From Okapia johnstoni (Eukaryota; Chordata; Mammalia; Artiodactyla; Giraffidae): a stretch of 64,000 nucleotides of DNA. Made by a program: the position numbers and the translations under genes. Position 1 is the stretch's first letter, and each line of letters begins with the position of its first letter. Under the pieces are notes generated by a model, which searched no databases, was not told the DNA's origin, and saw only the letters and a program-made list of their open reading frames with translations. The stretch lies in contig CM044311.1 in NCBI GenBank assembly GCA_024291935.2, forward strand, positions 16,143,001-16,207,000. Reading direction: 5' to 3'. Of the stretch, positions 9,936-20,615 are shown piece after piece.

Positions 9936-11147
9936 TGCTGACTTCAGTATTTTCTAGGAATCAGGCAGCTTTCAATCTCAAAGAATAAAACAAACTATTT
10001 TTTTTTCTTTCCAGCCATTAAAGTACTTTTATTAAGTCATCAGACGAGCACTTTCTAAGGAAAAAATAGTTTATGTGTGGTTTGGATGCTAAACATTGAC
10101 TCAGCGTCAGGTCTAAGGAGGAGAAGGCTTGTGCTGACACACGAGTAATAATAATGGAAAAATAGACTGTCCCAAGTTTGCTAAATAAAGCCATAAGTTT
10201 GGAAGAGCACAATATCCCAAACTCTCATATGCTCTTTTTTTTTTCAAGATTATTCTTTTCATTGCTCACCAGCAACATATATTTTTCTTCCAATATACAT
10301 ATTTTCCCAAGTTCCACTGTCACCATAGTCTTCTCCCATGTGTTCTATATTTTTGTACAGTGCTAGTCATGGTTAGGTAATATTAAGCAATACTTAAGAA
10401 AGCAGTCTGCTTGAAATGACTTTTTAGGCTAGGAATTTCATAGAAACTGTGTGTAGCTGTTACTCTTACTTTAGGGATTAATTACTTTTACAATACAAAC
10501 AATGACTGCAGTATAAACTTTGAGAGACTGACTCATTAAGGAAACAAGACAGGTTTGGAAAATGGATCCCATGCCACTGACGCACAGGGGAGACAGAATT
10601 CTCTACAAAATGGCAATCTGAGAAATTTAATGGCAATGAAACCGTTCACATAAAACTGATACTATCAGGAAGTGGGCCATAATTCAATATTCTGTGATTA
10701 CATGTCAGTTTCAAAGGGATAACATGGCACAGCCAGGTGTTTTGATTTCTTGAAATGAAAGAAATGGGAAGTAAATCAGTTTTCAGTTACTTGGTGCTGT
10801 TTTCAGTTTTCCTCTCCTGGGGAAGTCATTCTGCAGAGTTACAGAATGAGTTAAGGATGAGAAAAATTTAGGAGATGAAATAGCAAGGAAGAAATGTTTA
10901 TTTTCTGAGTATGGTCTTTGTGATTTTGGATCCCTTTATCATTCCGTGCCTCATTTTTTTTCTTTTTTTCTCATTTCTAATATGGGAAAGACTCTAGGCC
11001 AGGGCTTTAGGCGGAGTTACTCAAATCCCTTTAGAGAGCATTATAGATAGAGGCTGGAGAGAAAAGGATTCAGGTGGCTGTCAACCAGACAGAATAGTGT
11101 TTCCCATTGGTCTGTCTTTTCTTGATTTTGAACAAAATATTCTTCTG
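9936..11147. other. Unique intergenic DNA
   Basis: About 1.2 kb with no repeat family or exon I recognise. Short T-runs at about 9998 and 10235 are the only simple sequence. Confidence 0.5.
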
Positions 11148-11357
11148 CGAGGGTCTTCCCAGGTGGCTCAGTGATAAAGAATTCACCTGCTAATGAAGGA
11201 GACACATGTTTGATCCCTGGGTCGGGAAGATCCCCTGGAGTAAGAAATGGCAACCCACTCCAGTATTTTCTCTCGGAAATTTACATGGACAGAGGAGCCT
11301 GGTGGACTATATCCGTGGGGTCACAAAGAGTTGGACACGACTGAGCACGCACAGATG
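11148..11357 (+). mobile_element. Bov-tA SINE
   Basis: Plus orientation: head 'cttcccaggtggctcagtga', body 'caacccactccagtattttc', end 'agttggacacgactgagcac'. TSD unclear (attctt on both sides). Confidence 0.9.
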
Positions 11358-11924
11358 CATTCTTTGGAAAAAGTATTCTTAAACCAATGGATTGGTGGGT
11401 AACATCTAGGTCCTTTGCAGCATTAATATCCCTTGAAACTATGTCTTCAGTGACTACTTAGGAGACACATGATCAAGGGGAAAGGGAGAGAAATAAAAAA
11501 CAGAGAAATCAACTCAGTTAGTAATTCTTAAAAAGAGCCCTCTTTCATTAATTTTTTCTTTAAATATTTATTTCTGTTACCTTGAAAGCAATATGTATTA
11601 GTTGCAAAAGGTGAAGGAAAGATTTCACAAATATTTGCAATATTTTACAGATCTACTTCTCATGGTAACTTTTCACTTTTAATGATGTCACTGAAGTAAG
11701 CACCCATTCTTTTATTTCTGTTCATTCTCATTCCTTGGTTTCCCCAAGTAATAAGCCTGCATCTTATTTGTAGCTCTTTTTCCTATATCATTACCGGGAT
11801 GTTCTATCAGTCAAAAGCTCTACTACCTGGGAAAGCATGAAAGCTAAGACTTATCCTCACAGATGCTTGTAAATGTATATATACATGTAAATATATACAC
11901 GTAAATGCAAAAATAACATTTAAA
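11358..11924. other. Unique intergenic DNA
   Basis: Nothing recognised, apart from an AT-rich tract at 11870-11935 that leads into the L1. Confidence 0.45.
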
Positions 11925-12546
11925 ATAACATTTAAATCCAGCAACTCCACTTCTGGGTATTTATATGAAGAAAATGAAAGCACTAATTTGAAAAGATGTA
12001 TGCACCCCAAAGTTTATTATGACATTATTTGCAATAGTCAAGATATGAAAGGAACCTAAGTGTCCACTGATAGATGAATGGATAAAGAAGATGAGACATG
12101 TACACAATGGAATATTACTCAGGCATAAAAAAGAATGAAATCTTGCTATTTGTGACAATGTAGTTGGACCTGAAAGATAGTCTGTTAAAGTGAACTAAGT
12201 CAGACAAAGACAAATACTGTATATCTTCACATATATGTAGAATCTAAAGACCAAAACAAACAAATGTAAAACAGAAAATAGACTCACAGATACGGAGAAC
12301 AAGCTAGTAGTTGCAAAAGGAGAGGGGAATGCAGGCTGGACAAGATAGGTAAAAGAAATTAAGGGACACAAGCTATTAATTATAAAATAAATAAGTCACA
12401 GGGGCATAATGTACAGTACAGGGAATATAGTAAAAAATACTATAATAACTTTGTATGGTATGTAATCTACAAAAGTATTGAACTGCTCACTCTGTTGTAC
12501 ATCTGAAACTAGCATAATATTGTTCATTCAACTCTAATAAAAAAAG
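11925..12546 (+). mobile_element. L1 3' end, about 620 bases
   Basis: Plus orientation. It begins in the end of ORF2 ('tccagcaactccacttctgg', 'atggaatattactcaggcat') and runs through the 3' UTR to 'actctaataaaaaaag'. ORF2 is closed by stops; only the last part of the C-terminal region is present. No endonuclease or RT. Confidence 0.9.
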
Positions 12547-13252
12547 AATAAACACTCACTTCCTTTTTATTTGTACATAGTTATGGTTGAAGGGCAGTTG
12601 TGAGTGAGTGTTTGTGTGTTAATGTTGTGGAAAGGAAAGCAGAGAAAGTGGGAAGCAATTTAGTGTCCTGAAATGTCATGGAATCCCATGTCTTGTGTCA
12701 CATAGATGATGCATTATAAGAGTGACATTATTGTGAAATTTGTTCAGTCCCAGTTTCCCTTGAAATGGATTGGTTCAGTTTTTCCATTTCAGTGTTAAGG
12801 GCATGATAGTGTACTATAATCTTGTCTGAGAGCAACTTCTGACAGATTACAGTGAGGAAAAACAAACTCACTTGCCTGATATAAATTAATAGAAGGCTTC
12901 TCCCCAGAACCTACGCCATCAGATCTGTCTCATTGTATCCCAGTTGCCAAGCAAGAATAAACAATTGTCTACCAAAGGTTTAGAGAAAAGAAGCCTTTGC
13001 TTTTATTTTAAAAAATGCCTTTCCCCCCTCAATATTCAGATGATACACACTCCCTTGACTTTATATTTGCTTGTAATGATGACTGTCCTCTTTTCCTGTT
13101 ATAAATAGTGCGGCATAGCTCTCACTGTAGACTTAGTTAATTCTTTCTCCTTAGGGGCATACTGTTTCTTTGAGGTTCAAACGCCTCTATGACATGGGCT
13201 ACTTGGTTTAACTTTATTGTTGGTCCTACTCTGATCTTTTCATACTGCTCAT
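12547..13252. other. Unique intergenic DNA
   Basis: No repeat or exon recognised in about 700 bases. Confidence 0.5.
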
Positions 13253-13958
13253 GGCAGTGCCAAAGAATGCTCAAACTACCGCACAATTGCACTCATCTCA
13301 CATGCTAGTAAAGTAATGCTCAAAATTCTCCAAGCCAGGCTTCAACAATACTTGAACCACAAAGTTCCAGATGTACAAGGTGGCTTTAGAAAAGGCAAAG
13401 GAACCAGAGATCAAATTGCCAACATCCGCTGGATCACTGAAAAAGCAAGAGAGTTCCAGAAAAACATCTATTTTTGCTTTACTGACTATGCCAAAGTTTT
13501 TGACTGTGTGGATCACCACAAAATGTTGAAAATTCTGAAAGAGATGGGAATACCAGACCACCTTACCTGCCTCCTGAGAAATCTGTATGCAGGTCAGGAA
13601 GCAACAGTGAGAAATGGACATGGAACAACAGACTGTTTCCAAATAGGAAAAAGAGTACATCAAGTCTGTATATTATCACCCTGCTTATTCAACTTATATG
13701 CAGAGTACATCATGTGAAACGTTGGGCTGGATAAAGTACAAGCTGGAATCAAGATTGCTGGGAAAAATATCAATAACCTCAGATATGCAGATGAACCACC
13801 CTTGTGGCAGAAAGTGAAGAACTAAAGAGCCTCTTGATGAAAGTGAAAGAGGAGAGTGAAAAAGTTGGCTTAAAGCTCGACATTCAGAAAACTAAGATCG
13901 TGGCATCTGGTCTCATCACTTCATGGCAAATAGATGGGAAACAGTGGAATACAGATGG
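13253..13958 (+). mobile_element. BovB internal fragment, truncated at both ends (copy 4)
   Basis: Plus-oriented RT region starting 'ggcagtgccaaagaatgctc' and losing homology after 'gggaaacagtggaatacag'. It lacks both the 5' part and the 3' end. A missing 3' end is unexpected for target-primed retrotransposition, so a later deletion or rearrangement is implied. The oppositely oriented copy 5 begins 120 bases on. Confidence 0.9.
13316..13717 (+). pseudogene. BovB reverse transcriptase fragment (copy 4)
   Basis: 134-codon frame with RT motifs: FRKGKGTRDQI around residues 24-34, motif A as FTDYAKVFD around 54-62, and a degraded RQGxxxSP block. An arginine-to-stop change ends it right after the AEYIM segment. 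Downstream the YADD box is broken by a one-base deletion after YAD (about 13795). The polymerase is therefore non-functional. Confidence 0.85.
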
Positions 13959-14080
13959 GAAAAAGTCCAAAATCTTCATTCTATACATCATATTGCCTCT
14001 CCCTATATAAGATGGAAGTTTGGACAAAAGACACAAAGAAAAAAGAGCCTTATTTAAGAGCACTGGAAACAAGATCAGAG

Positions 14081-15127
14081 TTCAGTTCAGTTCAGCTCAG
14101 TCACTCAGTTGTGTCTGACTCTTTGCAATCCCATGGACTGCAGCACACCAGGCCTCCCTGTCTATCACCAACTCCCTGATCTTGCTCAAACTCATGTCCA
14201 TTGAGTTAGTGATGCCATCCAACCATCTCATCCTCTGCGTCCCCTTCTTCTCCCTCATTCAATCTTTCCCAGCATCAGGGTCTTTTCCAATGTGTCAGTT
14301 CTTCACATCAGGTGGACAAAAAGTATAGGAATTTCAGCTTCAGCATCAGTCCTTCCAATGAATATTCAAGGTTGATTTCCTTTAGGATTGAATGGTTGGA
14401 TCTCCTTGCAGTTCTCAAGAGTCTTCTCAAGATTCTCAAGCGTCTTCTCCAACACCACAGCTCAAAAGCACCAATTCTTTGGCGCTCAGCCTTCTTTATA
14501 GTCCGACTCTCACATCCATACATGACTACTGGAAAAAACATAGCTTTGACTAGACGGACCTTTGTTGGCAAAGTAATGTCTCTGCTTCTTAATATTCTGT
14601 CTAGGTTGGTCATAGCTTTTCTTTCAAGGAACAAGCGTCTTTTAATTGCATGACTGTAATCATCATTTGCAGTAATTTTGGCATCCAAAAAAAAATAAAG
14701 TCTGTCACTGTTTCCATTGTTTCCCCATCAATCTGCCATGAAGTGATGGGACCAGATGCCATGATCCAATTTTCTGAATGTTGAGTTTCAAGCCAAGTTT
14801 TTCACTCTCCTCTTTCACTTTCATCAAGAGGCTCTTTCGTTCTTCTTCACTTTCTGCCACAAGGGTGGTGTCATCTGTGTATCTGAGGTTATTGATATTT
14901 CTCCTGGCAATCTTAATTCCAGCTTGTGCTTCATCCATCCTGGCATTTCACATGATATACTCTGCATATAAGTTAAATAAACAGGAAAACAATATACAGC
15001 TTTGACATACTCCTTTCCCTATTTGGAATCAGTCTGTTGTTCCATGTCCAGTTCTAAGTGTTGCTTCTTTGGCCTGTATACAGATTTCTCAGAAGGCAGT
15101 TCAGATGGTCTGGTATTCCCATCTCTG
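14081..15127 (-). mobile_element. BovB LINE, 5'-truncated (copy 5)
   Basis: Minus orientation from 'ttcagttcagttcagctcag' to 'ggtattcccatctct', about 1.05 kb. In the minus-strand frame the YADD box reads YTDD. A short internal duplication (tctcaagagtcttctcaaga...) at about 14412-14450 disrupts the C-terminal region. Confidence 0.95.
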
Positions 15128-15368
15128 TGAAATAGGATAACAATTATTAACTTCTCCTCAAAACTTTTGAGTTGTCATAATGAGATGCTCTATAAACTGG
15201 AAAATAGTAGTCAAATTATCATTATTACTATTTTCATCATTACATTTCTCGTAACTGAGTTGCTCTCATTTCTCTTTCCCCAAGGCTAATTTGTTCTTTA
15301 GGAAATAATTTCTGAGATCAGAATAGATCTATCGCCCTGCTGATCTTCTCAGAACTCAATTCAGAACT
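15128..15368. other. Unique DNA left of the inverted repeat
   Basis: No repeat recognised. The last 50 bases contain short self-complementary words around gaattc and agaact, next to the arm boundary. Confidence 0.45.
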
Positions 15369-15694
15369 CTGAATTCAAATGTTCTTCTTCTTAAAAGACA
15401 TCAGACATTTTGGATTAGAGGTCCACTCTACTCCCATCTAAACTTAACTAATTATACCCACAATGATCCTGGGGCTTCCCAGGTGGTTCAGTGGTAAAGA
15501 ATCTGCCTGCCAGTGCAGGAAATGCCGGAGATGTGTGTTCAACCCCTAGATGGAGAAGATCCCCAGGAGGAGGAAAAAACAACCAACTCCAGTGTTCTTG
15601 CCTGGAAAATGTCATGGACAGAGGAGACTGGCGGGCTACAGTCCATGGACTCTCAACCGAGCAAGCAAGCAACAGCCCTATTTCCAAATCAGTT
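15369..15694 (-). repeat. Left arm of long inverted repeat
   Basis: 326 bases that are the reverse complement of 16348-16695. I count about seven substitutions (about 97-98% identity) and one gap of about 22 bases missing from this arm near 15658. The arm contains a Bov-tA SINE (about 15472-15672) plus MaLR-LTR sequence on both sides. The shared part therefore exceeds the SINE, and two independent SINE insertions cannot explain it. An imperfect hairpin (ggatcagttc / gaattgatcc, 15695-15718) sits at its inner edge. Confidence 0.9.
15472..15672 (+). mobile_element. Bov-tA SINE inside left arm
   Basis: The plus-oriented image of the minus-oriented SINE in the right arm. It lacks about 22 bases of the 3' body that the right-arm copy keeps. 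Confidence 0.9.
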
Positions 15695-16347
15695 GGATCA
15701 GTTCTCCTGAATTGATCCTATGAGCCCTGATATCTATGATTAAGACATTTCTGATATAAGACTTGCTCAGTATTGATGACCTGCCTTTCTGGATTTCTGT
15801 CTGCCCCAGGCTCACTTCTCTGCCTGACATTTTTTTAATATAAATAGTTCCTCTACTAGAATCTGAATTCTGTGGAGGAGGCAAGATGTTGTATACATCT
15901 CTACCTTTGTACTTTAGCATTGCAAAGCAAGTATTGAAAAGCAAATGTGCCACAAAGTTTGTAAAAAAAAAACAACAAAAAACATGCTTCTTTTATAATG
16001 AATGGTGCCATTTATTCCATGGATTTCTATACCTACTAGTGGAAGAGAAAGTGTTAGTTGCTAGTCCTGTCCGACTCTTTGAAGTCCAACTCTTTGCAAC
16101 CTCATGGACTGTAGCCCGCCAAGCTCCTCTGTCCATGGAATTCTCTGGGCAAGAATACTGAAGTGGGTTGCTATGCCTTTCTCCAGGGGATCTTCACAAC
16201 CTAGGGATCGAACCCAGGTCTCTTGCATTACAGGCAGATTCTTTACCGTCTGAGCCATCAAGGAAGTACATCTACTAGTGCAATAGATTGAACTATATCC
16301 TTCTAAAAGATATGCTAAAATCCTAACTCCCAGTAGCTCAGAATGTG
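15695..16347. other. Spacer between inverted-repeat arms
   Basis: 653 bases: unique sequence (15719-16032), a SINE with its own TSD (16042-16271) and the first part of the MaLR-type LTR (from about 16282). Confidence 0.8.
16042..16271 (-). mobile_element. Bov-tA SINE in the spacer
   Basis: Minus-oriented SINE with a perfect 9-bp TSD ctactagtg (16033-16041; 16272-16280). A small local repeat near its tail side ('gtccgactctttgaagtccaactctttg') doubles part of the body. Confidence 0.9.
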
Positions 16348-16695
16348 AACTGATTTGGAAATAGGGCTGTTGCTTGCTTGCTCAGTTGCTCAGTTATGCC
16401 TGATTCTTTGAGACTCCATGGACTGTAGCCCGCCAGTCTCCTCTGTCCATGGCATTTTCCAGGCAAGAACACTGGAGTTGGTTGTTATTTCCTCCTCCAG
16501 GGGATCTTCTCCATCTAGGGGTTGAACACACATCTCTGGCATTTCCTGCACTGGCAGGCAGATTCTTTACCATTGAACCACCTGGGAAGCCCCAGGATCA
16601 TTGTGGGTATAATTAGTTAAGTTTAGATGGGAGTAGAGTGGACCTCTAATCCAAAATGTCTGATGTATTTTAAGAAGAAGAACATTTGAATTCAG
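16348..16695 (+). repeat. Right arm of long inverted repeat
   Basis: 348 bases, reverse-complementary to 15369-15694. It lies wholly within the MaLR-type LTR and its nested SINE. Confidence 0.9.
16369..16592 (-). mobile_element. Bov-tA SINE nested in the LTR (right arm)
   Basis: Minus-oriented SINE from 'ttgctcagttatgcctgatt' to 'ttgaaccacctgggaagccc'. It keeps the segment lost from the left-arm copy. Confidence 0.9.
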
Positions 16696-17129
16696 ACTCA
16701 CACAGAGAACTCCAAGTGTTGATGGAGGCAGAGGTTGGAGTTATACTGCTACAAGGCAAGGAATGCAAGGATCAAGGGATACCACTAAAGGTGGGAGGAA
16801 GCAAGGGGGTGGGGGATCTCTCCTAGAGGCTTCAGGGAGAGCATAGCCCTGCCAACATCTTGGTTTCAAACTCCTAGCCTCAAGAACCATGAGAAGATAA
16901 ATATCTGTTGTTTTAACTCACCAGTTTGAGGTAATTTGTCACAGAATCCCTGGGGAATTAATATAGCCAGATATCGACAAGACTCTGGATCAACAGTCAA
17001 CAAGACGCATGATCTCCACCCTCATGGAGCTTTGCACTAGATGTCTTCTCTTGACTTCTGCAGATCCAGTCTTCACCCGTCACCTTCCTGCTTCACCCCT
17101 GAGGCTAATCAGTATGAACTACCAGGTAT

Positions 17130-17330
17130 GTGATGGGTCGCTGGTGAGAAGTTGCTGTGTAGCACAGGGAGCCCAGTCTGGCGCTCTGTAATGACCTGGA
17201 AGGATGGGATGGGGGGAGGGATGGGAGGCTGGGGGGGGAGGGGATGTATGTATAATTATGGCTGATTTTCATTATTGTATGGTAGAAACCAATACAAAGT
17301 TGCAAAATGAAAAAGAAAATGATTAAGGAG
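17130..17330 (+). mobile_element. Young-type ruminant L1 3' end
   Basis: 'gttgctgtgtagcacaggga' then a G-rich tract (about 17197-17240), 'tgtatgtataattatggctg' and 'accaatacaaagttgcaaaa' before an A-rich end. Plus orientation, 3' UTR only. Confidence 0.8.
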
Positions 17331-17559
17331 AAAAAAGAAAAAAAAATGTTTCTTTGTCTTTCTGCTTTCTATCGCTTTGGGCCAATGACTTGGGCCATGG
17401 CAAAAGATCTGAGGGAGACAGAGATGTGAAGGTGGGCTATTCATTCTGCTGGTTCTGACTTCCTGGGTCACCATGGGTTGGTTGTCCCCTTTATCAAAGA
17501 CCACACCTCTTGTTAGATAGTTTTCTTTCACAGTCAACTATCTGGCTTCTGGGCACCTC

Positions 17560-17745
17560 ACTCTAGCCTTCTTTCTTTAGCTCTGGTGAGAGCTTCCCAC
17601 TCTTGTTATTCATGGGGCGTTGCACTACCCTTTTTTGGTTCTGTCCACCTCTTTGGAAATAGTTCTTTTATTAAACTTACTTGGAATTAACCACTTTGGG
17701 AGTGCCACTATTTTTTGCCTGGACTCTGGCTGATTGAGTTACTGA
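17560..17745 (+). mobile_element. LTR-like ancient repeat end
   Basis: 'ctttggaaatagttctttta', 'ttaaacttacttggaattaa' and 'ctggactctggctgattga' resemble the 3' end of an old mammalian LTR-like family that I cannot name. A related end lies at about 28870-29312. The upstream stretch 17331-17559 shows nothing I recognise. Confidence 0.4.
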
Positions 17746-17827
17746 AGAAGACAGACAATAAACACGTAAACATATATTTAAATGGACAGTCTATAAGTTA
17801 GTTAATAATATAAATGTTAATTACTCT

Positions 17828-18495
17828 TGTTACTGAGTCCAAGCTCACTCTGTTTGCCGCTTGACATACATACCAATAAATCCGAAAGACGAGATATTGA
17901 GGCAAGGAATACAGCTTTATTCAGAGAGTTGGCTGACCGAGAAGATGGCATACTAATGTCTCAAAGTAACCATCTCACTGGGGCCTGGATGTCAGATTCT
18001 TTTATGGATCAGAGATGGCGGGAGGTGAGGAAACAAAGTAAAAAGACCTTTTAATTCTTGCAAATATCTCCTAGAATGGCAAGTCTTAGGCAGAGGGTTG
18101 TGTTATTTTCACTTCCTTACAGTTGTTTCATGAGTGGTGTAAAATGGAATATCTCCTATCATATCAATAAACAAAGATGCCACAGCTATCTGCAATTCCA
18201 GCTCCCCAAATGCCCAAATGGGAATTTCTGAGCCATTTTCAGCAGTAGATGAGGGGCACCATTTCCCACACAAAGAGCTCAGGAATGTCACAGTCCTTCA
18301 CAAGTGGGCAGGGTCAGGCTATCTCCCTGTGAGCCAAACAAAGGCGCCTTAGCCCAAGGGTCAAGAGGAGGGAGATGGGCAGGGTTTCCTGAAGCAGGCC
18401 TTTAGGTATGCCTGTAATAACAGAAGTGGCAAAATAAGAGTTAAAGTCACAGAAGCAGATCCAGTATGGAGTCAAAATTAACCCTTCCAGTTACA
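17828..18495 (-). mobile_element. Solo LTR, class I ERV type
   Basis: Bounded by TG...CA-type ends (tgttactgag at the left, ccagttaca at the right). On the minus strand it has a TATA-like ccataaaag at about 18007-17997 and the polyadenylation signal AATAAA at 17921-17916, about 85 bases later, giving U3-R-U5 order. 'attactc' occurs at both flanks (17820; 18499), a possible slipped TSD. No gag/pol/env sequence adjoins it. An old endogenous retroviral relic with no coding potential. Confidence 0.75.
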
Positions 18496-20204
18496 TTATT
18501 ACTCCTGAAGGAGTAAACCAGTCCATTTTATTTTCTTTCAACAATCTGAATGAGAATTAAACAAGTTACTTGAGTACAGAATATGATTCATTTAGCAGTA
18601 CAGGGTTGGAGGAACTAAAGATCACAATGTCTGATGGCTATGGAAGAGATGGGAAATAATATCATCATGGTGTTAATTGATTTCACGTGGATTTGAGCGT
18701 TTCTGGCATCGGAAGATCACTACTGTGTATGGTTCACATATGATTGGTGTATAATGCCAGAATGCAGCTCCCTTCCTTCTATCTATTAAGCACACTTGGC
18801 ACTGTGAGTCAGGAGTGGGATCTTGAATCTTTGGCAAATAGGATTGCCTACTTTCTATTTGTCAAAAAAGTAATATGTGTAGTTTAAAAAAAGACGTTTT
18901 CTTTTCAGCTAGAGTCACATAGTAGATTACATCTCAAGTTGAAGAATTTACGTGCTTATACTTAGACAATTGGTTTTTTTGCACTTGTACACAGTAAGTA
19001 TCACTTTCTTTAATGCAAATGTTCTCCACAAAAGATAAAATTTCTATTGCATTTTGAAGACTCAACATATGTTAAAGATAGCATTATATAAAAACCTTCA
19101 CTAGGGAAGTGGAATAGGCAGTAATAAACAATTATTTTCAAGGAAAAGTTACCTGAATTTTTTTCTTGATTTTTTTTTTTTCACTGCTTGTGGTATAAAT
19201 TTCAAACTTGTCGGTTTCACTTTGCAAGACCTACTTCTTGCTATTGCCCTGAGGTCTTCTGTGTGTAGCCAAATGGGATGTGGAGAATTTAGTTGAAAAT
19301 AATACTGTAGTCTCTTTCTCAATACATAGGATTAGATTTCTGTAAACCTCATGTGAGAAACTTTCAATCCAATGGGGAAAAATAAAGTTAGGGGAAATGA
19401 GATTATAAGAATCAAAATTCTGATGAGTATAGTTTATGTTTATCAAAGTAGAACCCTAAAAACAGCCATGTAAGGCACCGTTGTATGCACCTTCATTTGG
19501 TAATCAATGGCATTAGATGGGTACACATCTATGTCTCATCCTTTGATCACCAGTAACTTTTCAGTATTTCTTCTCTCCATGTTTTAAATATAATCCTTAT
19601 AAACTTGTTTAGTTTGATGCTGTTAATATAGAGCGCAGAAGTTTTTCCTGTGTCTGTCTGTCATCTACATCTCCAAGGCCTTTCTGATTTTATGACTTGA
19701 AATTACCTTTCATCACCGTTGGTTTCATTGTATTTCCGCAGACATTCACAGGCATGCCTGCACTGGAAAACAATCTTGGGGTAGTCCTTATTTCTCAAGC
19801 TCCATTTCCCAATGCAGGGCTGAGTGGCACTAATTTTGATCTTGATCACCAAGTAACAAAGTCCCTCCCCATCCAAAGCCTCAGGGATGTTTCTGCCCAT
19901 AAACCAAGAAGTGCAGTTACAAGGCTTGGGATTAGCTCTCTTTGGGCTTCCTTTCTCTCTCCTACAGTTTTATTGCATGGCCTCTCTTTTTTTTCTCTGC
20001 CTCATGATTTATTGCCACTTCCTGTCTCTGACTTCTAGCTTCCTATTTCTCTAATTATCTCCAGCAGGAAGAACCTTAAATTCATGTGCACAGAAACCCC
20101 AGTTCCCCTGAGGACATAGCGTACAGAGTAAATCCATATGAAGTAGAATTTCACACAAAGAGAATCTGAGGTTGGGCATGAGTGATTCCTTGACACATTT
20201 TTAG
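18496..20204. other. Unique, repeat-poor DNA
   Basis: About 1.7 kb without recognised repeats apart from a T-run at 19170-19182. Short open frames only. No exon recognised. Confidence 0.5.
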
Positions 20205-20615
20205 TGGGATCTCCTTGCCTGTCCTGTGATCTTGCCTCTTCCTAGAATAGCCTCTTTACTCTTCGCCATCTGGGAAATGTGTATTTTTCCTTTAAAAACC
20301 GAGTTAGGTGCCACCTCCTCTGGGGAAACTCTCCCAGCTCCATCAGGCAGAATTAGTCAACTCCTCTGTAGCCACATAGCTCTTCCGTCTTACTTTTGTT
20401 ACAGTAAGAATGTGTTTCCTTTTCAGCACCTACCACGTGCTTGGCACTTACCCCATTGTGTTAGTACTTGTTTGCTTGTCTATCTCACTTAGTTGATCTG
20501 AGCTTTTCAAAGCAATGGTATATTTGCCTTTTTATGTTTACCTCAGGTTGCTGGCATCTGGGCATAGTGTAAGAATATATGTTTGTTGAATAAATGATGT
20601 GTGAATATTTGAATG
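20205..20615 (+). mobile_element. L2 LINE 3' end
   Basis: 'gttaggtgccacctcctctg' (end of the ORF region), 'cttcagcacctaccacgtgc'-like middle, then 'ggcatctgggcatagtgtaa' and 'ttgttgaataaatgatgtg'. Ancient and non-coding now. Confidence 0.8.

Larger units (their letters stand above)
16282..16971 (+). mobile_element. MaLR-type (MLT1-like) LTR, split by a SINE
   Basis: Starts 'attgaactatatccttctaa', continues 'gctcagaatgtgaactgatt' and 'ggaaatagggc'. After the SINE it resumes with 'ataattagttaagtttagat', 'gagtggacctctaatccaaa' and 'actcacacagagaa', and ends near 'tgttgttttaactcaccagt'. These blocks follow the internal order of MLT1-like LTRs, a mammalian ERVL-MaLR family. Because the LTR is collinear here, this locus is the original of the inverted duplication. 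Non-coding, no internal retroviral region. Confidence 0.7.

Noticed and set aside
15472..15560. tRNA-Glu-like sequence with A/B-box features (and every other Bov-tA/CHR head)
   Set aside because: These are SINE heads derived from tRNA, not tRNA genes; they are fused to SINE bodies and mutated.
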